This document shows, in pieces, positions 57,040-64,000 of a stretch of 64,000 nucleotides of DNA. A program made the translations under genes and the position numbers. Each line of letters begins with the position of its first letter. Position 1 is the first letter of the stretch. The notes beneath the pieces were generated by a model that did not search any database, was not told where the DNA came from, and saw nothing but the letters and a program-made list of their open reading frames with translations. The stretch comes from Paraburkholderia fungorum (GTDB lineage Bacteria; Pseudomonadota; Gammaproteobacteria; Burkholderiales; Burkholderiaceae), in NCBI RefSeq assembly GCF_902833645.1, contig NZ_CADFGE010000001.1, positions 1,302,001 through 1,366,000 of the forward strand, read 5' to 3'.

Positions 57040-57324
57040 GTTGTTCTCCTGTGAGGCGACGTATGTGTGTCGCACAGGACCAATCTACGCATTCCGGCCG
57101 CTCATTAGTGAGACGAGATGTTACGGACTGCAAGCATCCTTGCAGCGCTTGAAAGGCGATAGAAGAAACATTCGAACGCGCCTCGCGTTACGCGTTTTCC
57201 GCTCAAAGTCCCGTCAGACAAGGCATCCCAGACACCTGGAGCGAGCCGGCATTCAGTTTTCGCCGCCTCGCGGCCGCATTGGGCGGCCTCGCTCGTAATC
57301 ACGGCTTACACCTGTATTACCGGA

Positions 57325-58020
57325 TTAATCAGCCGAGCCGGCGGAGGCGCCCAACGCAGCCGCCGAAGGGCTGCCCGGCAGCCCCGCGCAGGGGCAATCC
57401 GTAGCGCGGCCGTTCAATCCCTGATGGTCGAGCTTGAAACTGGCGTGGGCCGTGCCGTTTTGCCAAGTGAGGTGAACGATATAGATGCTGTCGAAGTCGT
57501 CGCTGTGCCAATTGGGGATATCGGCGGCATTGCCGCCGTGGGTGCTCATCATCTGACGCAGCAACTTCACGATCAGCTTATGCTCCCACGCAATGACAAT
57601 CAGCTTGTTGCGATTCGACGGGTTGACGAGGTCGCTGCCGAGCTGATCGATCTGGGCGAAACCGTACGGCGTTTGCACCGGCATCTGAAACTGGATGGCG
57701 GTCGGCTCGATGGTTGCCAGTGGCCGAATGTAGTAATAAGGGTGGCCGCTGTCGTCCTTTTGCTGCCCGGGATCGGGTGCATAGATCGCATCCGGTTTGC
57801 CAAACTTGGCGGCGATGACCGCCGGCAACGCCAGCGCGCGGTTGAGCCCCTGGCAATTGAGCTGGCCGTAACCCTTGGCGGGCTTTTCGCCGTGGCGTAC
57901 GAATACGAGCGTTTCGGTATTGCTGTCTGCCGCATGGGCCGTGGGCAAGGTTAGTGCGCCCATACACAGACCGCCGATGGAGAATGCGACGCCATGCAGG
58001 AATCCGCGGAGACGAGTCAT
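57325..58020 (-). CDS. Exported histidine phosphatase family protein
   Basis: A 231-residue protein with a signal peptide ending AHAAD. Histidine phosphatase motif LVFVRHGEKP (catalytic His) and the later IAWEHKLIVKLLRQMM supply the active-site pair. The middle includes DAIYAPDPGQQKDDSGHPYYY. Probably a periplasmic phosphatase or phosphoglycerate-mutase-like protein of unknown substrate. Start 58020 gives the signal peptide; the longer frame to 58230 crosses the aqpZ hairpin and is unlikely. Confidence 0.82.
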   Translation of the reverse strand: MTRLRGFLHGVAFSIGGLCMGALTLPTAHAADSNTETLVFVRHGEKPAKGYGQLNCQGLNRALALPAVIAAKFGKPDAIYAPDPGQQKDDSGHPYYYIRPLATIEPTAIQFQMPVQTPYGFAQIDQLGSDLVNPSNRNKLIVIAWEHKLIVKLLRQMMSTHGGNAADIPNWHSDDFDSIYIVHLTWQNGTAHASFKLDHQGLNGRATDCPCAGLPGSPSAAALGASAGSAD

Positions 58021-58110
58021 CGGTAGCACCTGTGCGAGCTTGGAAAGTCGCACGATTCTAGCAGCGGCCCGTTGGCAGCCCACCGGGTTGCCAACGCCTC
58101 GTGCGTGCCA

Positions 58111-58144
58111 AGTCAAAGCGGGCGCCGCAGCGCCCGCTTTGACT
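58111..58144 (-). terminator. Perfect hairpin after aqpZ
   Basis: AGTCAAAGCGGGCGC / GCGCCCGCTTTGACT, 15-bp perfect arms with loop CGCA, 39 bases beyond the aqpZ stop. Only a TTT tract follows, within the stem. Confidence 0.65.
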
Positions 58145-58183
58145 GTCTGCATGGGCACGCCGCACACCCGGCGCACCGTTGAA

Positions 58184-58924
58184 TTAGTTGAGCACGGGTT
58201 CCCGCGAACTGCCGCGGCGGTTTTCGGCAATGACCGGATACAGCACGCCTGCGATCACCGCGCCGATAATCGGGGCGAGCCAGAACATCCACAGTTGGTC
58301 CACCGCTGCGCCGCCAACGAACAGCGCCGGGCCAGTCGAGCGCGCCGGGTTAACCGATGTATTGGTGACCGGAATCGAGATCAGGTGAATCAGCGTCAGG
58401 CACAGTCCAATGGCGATAGGTGCGAAACCGGCCGGCGCACGCTTGTCGGTCGCGCCGAGAATGACGAACAGGAAGAAGCCGGTCATCACCACTTCGCAAA
58501 TGAAGGCGGCCGCGAGCGAGTAATGGCCGGGCGAGCGCTCACCGTAGCCGTTGCTGGCGAAGCCGCTGGCGACGAGGTCGAAACCCGGCTTACCCGATGC
58601 GATCAACGACAGCACCAGCGCACCGAGCACGGCGCCGATCACTTGCGCAACGATATACGGCAGCAGGTCGCGAGCCGGAAAGCGGCCCGCGACGCTCAGG
58701 CCGACGCTCACTGCCGGATTCAGATGGCAGCCGGAGATGTGGCCGATCGCATAAGCCATGGTCAGGACCGTGAGGCCGAATGCGAGCGCGACGCCCACGA
58801 AGCCAATGCCCAGTCCGTGGACCGGACCGGCGAAGCTGGCGGCGAGCACGGCGCTGCCGCAGCCCCCGAGCACAAGCCAGAAGGTGCCGAACAGCTCGGC
58901 AGCAAGTCGCTTTGACAACGGCAT
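58184..58924 (-). CDS. aqpZ: Aquaporin Z
   Basis: A 246-residue inner-membrane water channel with six membrane helices and both NPA boxes ([11 protein letters not shown] and [13 protein letters not shown]). The narrow water-selective AqpZ type is indicated by the arginine after the second NPA and by the short loops. ATG 58924 gives the usual start [18 protein letters not shown]; the open frame to 58984 adds 20 atypical residues. It is divergent from the H-NS gene. Confidence 0.95.
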   Translation of the reverse strand: MPLSKRLAAELFGTFWLVLGGCGSAVLAASFAGPVHGLGIGFVGVALAFGLTVLTMAYAIGHISGCHLNPAVSVGLSVAGRFPARDLLPYIVAQVIGAVLGALVLSLIASGKPGFDLVASGFASNGYGERSPGHYSLAAAFICEVVMTGFFLFVILGATDKRAPAGFAPIAIGLCLTLIHLISIPVTNTSVNPARSTGPALFVGGAAVDQLWMFWLAPIIGAVIAGVLYPVIAENRRGSSREPVLN

Positions 58925-59039
58925 GATTGGTAATCCTAAAATGTTTAGCGTGTGAAGTGGCATGAGTGCTAAGTGCCGATGCATGCCATTGAGCGCGCAA
59001 TTTTAGGGAAAGACGGCCGGATTAGGTGTCAAGAATTGT

Positions 59040-59210
59040 CAATGTGGAGTCTCCTTTACCTATTATTCCGCGATAAAGATCATGTTTTACAATTCATCGA
59101 CGCTTAATAATTATCAGATGATTTCTTCCTAAATCGGTATTATTGTCCATTGCGAATTTTTATAATTGCAGCTAGTCTGCGAGCGAATGAGTTCTAGAAA
59201 AGGGGAGAAC
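59040..59210 (+). promoter_or_regulatory. AT-rich promoter region of the H-NS family gene
   Basis: A markedly AT-rich stretch between divergent aqpZ and the H-NS gene. It includes TATAAT at 59161-59166 without a good -35, and TTTACA-N17-AATTAT (59086-59114). The exact promoter is uncertain, but AT-richness here would favour H-NS self-binding. Confidence 0.4.
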
Positions 59211-59214
59211 CGAA

Positions 59215-59517
59215 ATGTCTCAATATGCAGACCTCAAGGCGCAGATCGCCAAATTGCAGGCGCAGGCTGATGAAGCACGGCGTACTGAAATCGATAACGT
59301 TGTCGCTGACATCCGCCAAAAGATCGCTGAATACGGTCTAACCGCGCAGGATCTCGGTTTTGCCGTTGCCGCCCGGCGCGGACGCCCGCCAAAGAAGGCA
59401 CCGCTGCCGGCCAAGTATCAGGACCCGAAATCGGGTAATACCTGGAGTGGGCGCGGCAAACCACCCAAGTGGATTGTCGGCAAGAACCGCGAACGTTTTC
59501 TGATTGGCGCGGCTTGA
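59215..59517 (+). CDS. H-NS family nucleoid-associated protein
   Basis: A 100-residue DNA-binding protein. The N-terminal coiled coil (YADLKAQIAKLQAQADEARRTEIDNVVADIRQKIAEYGL) oligomerises. The C-terminal domain KYQDPKSGNTWSGRGKPPKWI contains the H-NS-type AT-hook-like loop (here SGRGKPPKW), with the extra RRGRPPKK basic patch before it. Burkholderia genomes carry several such paralogues. It silences AT-rich DNA. AGGGGAGA ribosome site; a terminator follows. Confidence 0.93.
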   Translation: MSQYADLKAQIAKLQAQADEARRTEIDNVVADIRQKIAEYGLTAQDLGFAVAARRGRPPKKAPLPAKYQDPKSGNTWSGRGKPPKWIVGKNRERFLIGAA

Positions 59518-59620
59518 ATATGCTGCCGCTCCAGATGAAAGCAAACTGAAGGTTGATTGGTGCCGGGTCGCTAATTTGCGATGCGCTAATCCGGGATGGA
59601 AGCGTATCCACGACCGCATT

Positions 59621-59651
59621 AAAAAAGCCGCCTCTGAAGGGCGGCTTTTTC
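59621..59651 (+). terminator. Rho-independent terminator after the H-NS gene
   Basis: AAAAAAGCCGCC / GGCGGCTTTTT with a TCTGAAG loop, about 105 bases after the stop. Confidence 0.88.
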
Positions 59652-59816
59652 GAAGTGGAAGCGGGTTAACTCCTGCTAACCGCTCGCGCAAACGATTCAC
59701 AAGGCAAATTTACTTACGATTGGCGTGCAAACCGGAAACCGGTGTGAGCGATAGACGCATGGCTTAAGCGGCTGAACGCATAAAGATCCCAGTCGCTTAA
59801 GCGTGTCGCTCAGCCC

Positions 59817-60881
59817 TTACCCCATCGCTACCTGGCGCAACACCGGGCGGCGCGTCGCGTCGATCAGCGCCGAATAGCCATCAACGTAATTCCGAGCCAT
59901 CGTTTTCGAGCTGAAACGGCGTTCGAATTGCGCGCGGATTTCGGTGCGCGACAATTCGTCCAGGCGTTGCAAGGCGGCCACCGCACCTTGAACGTCCTCG
60001 ACAATGTAGCCGGTCACGCCGTGGTCGATCACTTCCGGCACCGAACCGCGGTTGAACGCGATCACCGGCGTGCCGCACGCCATGGACTCGATCATCACCA
60101 GGCCGAACGGCTCCGACCAGTCGATCGGGAACAGCAGCGCCTTGGCGCCCGACAGAAACTCGGGCTTTTGCGCCTCGTTGATTTCGCCGACGAACTCCAC
60201 GTGCGCCATCGAGAGCAGCGGTTCGATTTCCTTCTTGAAGTATTCCTGGTCGACCTTATCCACCTTGGCGGCGATCTTCAGCGGCAAACCGCTTTGTGCA
60301 GCGATCTTGATAGCTGTATCGACGCGCTTCTCCGGACAGATACGGCCGAGAAACGCCAAGTATTCCGGCTTCTTGTGCGTTTGCGGCGTGAGCAGTCGCT
60401 CCGGCAGACCATGGTAAATCGTGTTCAGCCAGTTGGCCTGCGGCAGCGGCGCACGCTGCGAATCCGAAATCGACACCACCGGGACATTCGAGAATGCGTC
60501 GAACACCGGTTGCAGTTCCGGCAAGTCGAGGCGGCCGTGCAGCGTCGTCACGAACGGTGTGTCCATGGTGGAGAAGAGCGGGAACGGCATGTAGTCGAGG
60601 TGAAAGTGCAGCACGTCGAACTCATGCGCAACCTTGCGCACCTTTTCCATCATCAGGACATGCGGCGCCAGCGCATCGCGGATCGTCGGATCGAGGCGCA
60701 GCGCGCGAGGCCAGCAGGCGTCGAGGTTCGCGGAGGTGACCGAGTCGCCGCTCGCAAACAGCGTGACGTCATGGCCGAGGTCGACCAGCGCTTCGGTCAG
60801 GTACGAGACGACACGCTCCGTGCCCCCGTAGAGTTTCGGCGGGACAGCTTCGTATAACGGCGCAATCTGTGCGATTCGCAT
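59817..60881 (-). CDS. Glycosyltransferase family 4 protein
   Basis: A 354-residue GT-B enzyme. N-terminal acceptor domain MRIAQIAPLYEAVPPKLYGGTERVVSYL; C-terminal nucleotide-sugar domain with YLAFLGRICPEKRVDTAIKIA and EPFGLVMIESMACGTPVIAFNRGSVPEVI, the E-x7-E retaining-GT4 motif. It transfers a hexose to a lipid, sugar or glycerate acceptor; not further assignable. CAGGAGAA ribosome site. Lies upstream of, and divergent from, flhDC. Confidence 0.9.
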   Translation of the reverse strand: MRIAQIAPLYEAVPPKLYGGTERVVSYLTEALVDLGHDVTLFASGDSVTSANLDACWPRALRLDPTIRDALAPHVLMMEKVRKVAHEFDVLHFHLDYMPFPLFSTMDTPFVTTLHGRLDLPELQPVFDAFSNVPVVSISDSQRAPLPQANWLNTIYHGLPERLLTPQTHKKPEYLAFLGRICPEKRVDTAIKIAAQSGLPLKIAAKVDKVDQEYFKKEIEPLLSMAHVEFVGEINEAQKPEFLSGAKALLFPIDWSEPFGLVMIESMACGTPVIAFNRGSVPEVIDHGVTGYIVEDVQGAVAALQRLDELSRTEIRAQFERRFSSKTMARNYVDGYSALIDATRRPVLRQVAMG

Positions 60882-61206
60882 GCGTTGTTCTCCTGTTCAA
60901 AACGGCTTCGCACAGCGACGCTCGAGTAGAGCGGGGAGCGAATGCCTGACGGACGGTTGGGCGCGGTAAGCCGCCGCCCGGGGGTGCTCCGAACCTGCAT
61001 CGGGTAATCCCTTAGCTTCATTATCGGGATCGGCCGCGCCAATTCGAGTTATTTTTCAAACGCTTAATGTTGTTACAGCGCGAAACATGATGCGTTACAG
61101 GTCGGCAGGAGGGCTGTCCCGATAGTCGGGAAGGCACGGCTGGTGGACATTCAAACGCTGAAGAAACATTAGCAAGGAGCGGTCCCGGGACCTCAGATCA
61201 CGTCCG

Positions 61207-61234
61207 TTGCGCAGTAGTGAAAACGTCTTATAAT
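61207..61234 (+). promoter_or_regulatory. Candidate sigma70 promoter upstream of flhDC
   Basis: TTGCGC (61207-61212), 16-base spacer, and an exact TATAAT (61229-61234). If used for flhD the leader would be about 340 nt. Confidence 0.45.
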
Positions 61235-61381
61235 TCTTCCTCACCGTTGCAAGGTGCGGATTGTGCGCTACGCAGAACTCACCATCTGGTTCACATTTCG
61301 GCCGCAAAGTTATCCGGATCGCATCGCGAGTCCCAAGCCACGCGGCAGTTCACCCACTTCAATCTGCTTTCTGACACCCTC

Positions 61382-61424
61382 CGTGTAGGAAGAATTCCTA
61401 CACGAATGACGGATTAATCCGTCA
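61382..61424. promoter_or_regulatory. Two adjacent perfect dyads upstream of flhD
   Basis: CGTGTAGGAA-GAA-TTCCTACACG (61382-61404, 10-bp arms), then 2 bases, then the uninterrupted palindrome TGACGGATTAATCCGTCA (61407-61424). Both look like dimer operator sites, 155-197 bases before the flhD ATG. Confidence 0.6.
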
Positions 61425-61578
61425 GGTAGGCTGGGTGTCTGTCCGATTTTCGTTCGCCCCCCCTTTCGACACAATGCTCGCAAGACCAGAAACGAGCCGA
61501 TTCGTGCGGTTTAAGTGCGCGCGTTCGAGCAAACGTTTCCGTAACGGCCTGACCAGCCAGATACACCCCGGGGGAATC

Positions 61579-61899
61579 ATGAGCGCGACAAGCGAAATGC
61601 TCAATGAGATCAGAGAAGTCAACCTGTCTTATCTCCTGCTCGCTCAGCGTCTGCTGCGCGAAGACAAGCCGATGGGCATGTTTCGCATGGGGATTTCGGA
61701 CCAGTTGGCCGACGTGCTCGCCAATCTGTCTTTGGCGCAGACCGTGAAGCTGGCGGCGTCCAATCAGGTGTTGTGCCGTTTCCGTTTCGATGACCATGCC
61801 GTGCTGTCCGCCCTTGCGGACAAAGGCAAATCCGGCGCCGTGGCTCAGGCGCATTCCGCGATCCTGATGGCAAGCCAGCCAGTCGAGCAACTCGGCTGA
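61579..61899 (+). CDS. flhD: Flagellar transcriptional master regulator FlhD
   Basis: A 106-residue partner of FlhC. The FlhD4C2 complex activates class 2 flagellar promoters. [64 protein letters not shown] is the family core. ATG 61579 has a GGGGGA ribosome site; an in-frame ATG at 61435 lacks one. flhC follows 51 bases after the stop. Confidence 0.96.
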   Translation: MSATSEMLNEIREVNLSYLLLAQRLLREDKPMGMFRMGISDQLADVLANLSLAQTVKLAASNQVLCRFRFDDHAVLSALADKGKSGAVAQAHSAILMASQPVEQLG

Positions 61900-61950
61900 T
61901 GGCAGCTTTTAGCTCAAATAAAGCGATCAGGACGGGGGAAATGCAAACGG

Positions 61951-62511
61951 ATGGCCTATAAAAGTGTGGTGCAGGAAGTCAGGGAAATCACCCTGGCCAT
62001 CGAGCTGATCGAACTCGGCGCACGGTTGCAATTGCTGGAAGCTGAAACCAGTCTGTCGCGCGACCGGCTGATCAAGCTTTACAAGGAATTGAAAGGGGTG
62101 TCGCCGCCCAAGGGCATGCTGCCCTTTTCGACCGACTGGTTCATGACCTGGCAGCCGAACTTTCACTCGTCGCTGTTCTATAACATTTACCGTTTCATGG
62201 CCGGCCACGGCGGCTGTCTGACGATCCAGTCGATCGTGAAGAGCTACCGGCTCTATCTGGAACATGTCCAGATGCACGACGACGAGCCCGTGCTCAGTCT
62301 TACGCGCGCCTGGACGCTAGTGCGCTTCTTCGACTCCGGAATGCTGCAAATGACCGCCTGCTGCCGCTGCGGCGGACATTTTGTCGCGCATGCGCACGAT
62401 CCGCAGCACGCCTTCGTCTGCGGGCTGTGCCAGCCGCCTTCGCGCGCCGGTAAGACAAAGAAATTCGCCGACGCCCGGGCCCGCGAAAGCCTTGCCGCGC
62501 TTGCGGTTTGA
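61951..62511 (+). CDS. flhC: Flagellar transcriptional master regulator FlhC
   Basis: A 186-residue zinc-binding DNA-recognition subunit of FlhD4C2. The helical N-terminal region (VVQEVREITLAIELIELGARLQLLEAETSLSRDRLIKLYKELKG) and the four-cysteine zinc site CCRCGG ... CGLC near residues 133-157 are present. Slightly shorter than the E. coli protein in the C-terminal tail. Second gene of flhDC. Confidence 0.96.
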   Translation: MAYKSVVQEVREITLAIELIELGARLQLLEAETSLSRDRLIKLYKELKGVSPPKGMLPFSTDWFMTWQPNFHSSLFYNIYRFMAGHGGCLTIQSIVKSYRLYLEHVQMHDDEPVLSLTRAWTLVRFFDSGMLQMTACCRCGGHFVAHAHDPQHAFVCGLCQPPSRAGKTKKFADARARESLAALAV

Positions 62512-62678
62512 CCCACAAAGCGGCATTGGCCTACGGCGCGCAACCCGGTGCACGCGCCGTTATACACGTCCCAACCCCTACCCGGCGGGCTTTCCGGCCG
62601 CACTGGCCGGCGCCAGACCCTGACGGGCGGGTTTAACCCTCCTCTGGTTTACACCGGAGTGACGCGCCGCTTTTCCGT

Positions 62679-62705
62679 CAAAGTTTTCTGCTCCGTTGCC
62701 GTAAA
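62679..62705 (+). promoter_or_regulatory. Sigma-28 (FliA) promoter of motAB
   Basis: CAAAGTTT (62679-62686), 11-base spacer, GCCGTAAA (62698-62705), about 45 bases before the motA start. Same architecture as the fliC promoter. Confidence 0.75.
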
Positions 62706-62750
62706 CCAGATTAACGACGGTCACCGTCGCTTCTTTGTGAGGGCTCGGCA

Positions 62751-63611
62751 GTGCTGATTTTCGTGGGAACACTCGTGACGCTATTGTCCGTTTTCGGCGG
62801 TTACGCGCTGGAAGGCGGCCATCTCGGCGCGCTGTTGCAGCCTGTCGAAGTGCTGATGATCGTCGGCGCCGGCGTCGGCGCGTTCATTCTCGGCAACGGG
62901 ATGAAGACGATCAAGGCGACACTGCGCGTCATTCCGACCCTGTTCAAGGGCGCGAAGTACAACAAGGACGTCTATATGGAGCTGATGGCGCTCCTTTACG
63001 TCCTGCTCGCCAAGGCGCGCAAGGAAGGCACGCTGACGCTGGAAGCCGACATCGACGATCCGGCGAAGAGCCCGATCTTCACGCAGTACCCCAAGATTCT
63101 CGCCGACAAGCACATCATCGAATTCCTGACCGACTACCTGCGCCTGATGGTGGGCGGCAACATGAACGCGTTCGAGATCGAAAGCCTGATGGACGAGGAG
63201 ATCGAGACGCATCACCAGGAAGGCGAAGCCCCGGCGCATGCATTGACCAAGGTTGGCGACGCCATGCCGGCATTCGGTATCGTGGCCGCGGTGATGGGCG
63301 TGGTGCACACCATGGCCTCCGCCGACAAGCCGCCTGCCGTGCTAGGCGAGATGATCGCCCAGGCGCTGGTCGGCACCTTCCTCGGGATTCTGCTTTCGTA
63401 CGGGCTGATCAGCCCGCTCGCGAGCGTCGCCGAGCAGCGCGTGACCGAGTCGACCAAGATGTTCCAGTGCATCAAGGTGACGATTCTTGCCAGCCTGAAT
63501 GGTTACGCGCCGGCGATTGCCGTCGAGTTCGGCCGCAAGGTGCTCTTCTCGACCGAACGCCCGTCGTTCGCCGAACTGGAAGAGCACGTGCGCCGCGTCA
63601 AGGCCAAGTAA
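62751..63611 (+). CDS. motA: Flagellar motor stator protein MotA
   Basis: A 286-residue inner-membrane protein with four helices that forms the proton-driven stator with MotB. The cytoplasmic loop carries the rotor-contact charges in DYLRLMVGGNMNAFEIESLMDEEIETH, and the conserved proline is in GDAMPAFGIVAAVMGVVHTMAS. GTG start with GAGGG upstream. motB starts 22 bases after the stop. Confidence 0.97.
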   Translation: MLIFVGTLVTLLSVFGGYALEGGHLGALLQPVEVLMIVGAGVGAFILGNGMKTIKATLRVIPTLFKGAKYNKDVYMELMALLYVLLAKARKEGTLTLEADIDDPAKSPIFTQYPKILADKHIIEFLTDYLRLMVGGNMNAFEIESLMDEEIETHHQEGEAPAHALTKVGDAMPAFGIVAAVMGVVHTMASADKPPAVLGEMIAQALVGTFLGILLSYGLISPLASVAEQRVTESTKMFQCIKVTILASLNGYAPAIAVEFGRKVLFSTERPSFAELEEHVRRVKAK

Positions 63612-63633
63612 CGGGCGCCGGGAATCGATTCGA

Positions 63634-64000
63634 TGAGCAAGGACAAAGACCGCGCGATTGTCGTCAAGCGCTCCGCGCCGGCCAAGAAAGGCCATCACGG
63701 CGGTGCGTGGAAGCTCGCGTACGCGGATTTCATGACCGCGATGATGGCGTTCTTCCTGCTGATGTGGCTGCTGAGTTCGGCGTCCACCGTGCAGTTGAAG
63801 GGCATTGCCGATTACTTCAACCAGCCGTTGAAGATCACCTTGTGGGGCGGCGATCGCAGCGCCGAGGACTCGAGCATTCTGAAGGGCGGCGGCCGCGACA
63901 TTTCGACCGACGCCCAAGGCGTGACGCGCGCCACTGACGGCTCGACCGCGCGCGCCGAGCGCACCGCTTCACACAACAACGAAGACTCGGTGAAGCAGTT
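63634..64000 (+). CDS. motB: Flagellar motor stator protein MotB, 3'-truncated by window edge
   Basis: About 122 codons are visible. The basic cytoplasmic start (KDKDRAIVVKRSAPAKKGHHGGAWK) is followed by the single membrane helix with the proton-carrying aspartate in LAYADFMTAMMAFFLLMWLLS, then the plug region. The peptidoglycan-binding OmpA-like domain lies beyond the window. Coupled to motA. Confidence 0.96.

Larger units (their letters stand above)
60882..61578. other. 697-bp regulatory region between the GT4 gene and flhD
   Basis: No gene was recognised. It holds a candidate sigma70 promoter (61207-61234) and two adjacent dyads (61382-61404 and 61407-61424) before flhD. The long spacing suggests a long flhDC leader or several regulated promoters. 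Confidence 0.55.

Overview
The window is a 64 kb stretch of a GC-rich (about 62%) betaproteobacterial chromosome. The protein sequences, the atpDC / acyl-CoA ligase / hemE / priA order and the flhDC-motAB and fliC-fliD-fliT blocks fit Burkholderia sensu lato, most likely Paraburkholderia. This is inferred from remembered protein families, not from a database search. Most of the window is core metabolism. I see no prophage, insertion sequence, CRISPR array or rRNA. One tRNA gene is present.

Layout: 1-3.7 kb holds the end of the ATP synthase operon (partial atpD, atpC) and an acyl-CoA ligase. 3.7-4.6 kb has no convincing gene but contains a strong candidate for a structured ncRNA on the minus strand. 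4.6-11.6 kb carries a PheC-like periplasmic cyclohexadienyl dehydratase, hemE, priA, a YeiH-type transporter with a coupled Cys-rich small ORF, and a small membrane protein. 11.8-18.6 kb carries putA (preceded by a perfect hairpin with a T-run), a LivK-type binding protein, and a two-gene operon of a haem-oxygenase-like diiron protein plus a cupin.

18.7-28.3 kb, read leftward, is the glycine/serine block: tandem glycine riboswitch, gcvT, gcvH, gcvP, an exported alginate-lyase-like protein, sdaA and a ThDP enzyme. Glycine is cleaved to one-carbon units and serine is deaminated to pyruvate, so riboswitch control fits. 28.4-36 kb has a lipoprotein, an oxidoreductase, rep helicase, an NTF2-like protein, a dihaem cytochrome c, tRNA-Arg(CCG) and a HAD lipoprotein.

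36.5-43.8 kb is a co-directional run of five exported proteins: two MetA-type barrels, a DUF1254/DUF1214 protein, an Omp85-type barrel without POTRA domains, and a 786-residue modular protein with 32-residue tandem repeats. It has a clear promoter at its head and is the best candidate for an undescribed envelope system. 43.8-51.6 kb has VioB-like and VioA-like sugar enzymes and a TPR/GT41 glycosyltransferase next to fliT, fliD and fliC, which suggests flagellin glycosylation with a 4-amino-4,6-dideoxyhexose.

51.7-60.9 kb is mixed: aldo/keto reductase, rpsU, an unknown CxxC protein, tag, a BadF-type kinase, a Cof phosphatase, a small His/Asp/Tyr-rich exported protein, a histidine phosphatase, aqpZ, an H-NS family protein and a GT4 glycosyltransferase. 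60.9-64 kb holds the flagellar master operon flhDC, with two adjacent perfect dyads upstream, then motA and partial motB behind a sigma-28 type promoter. The fliC promoter has the same architecture.
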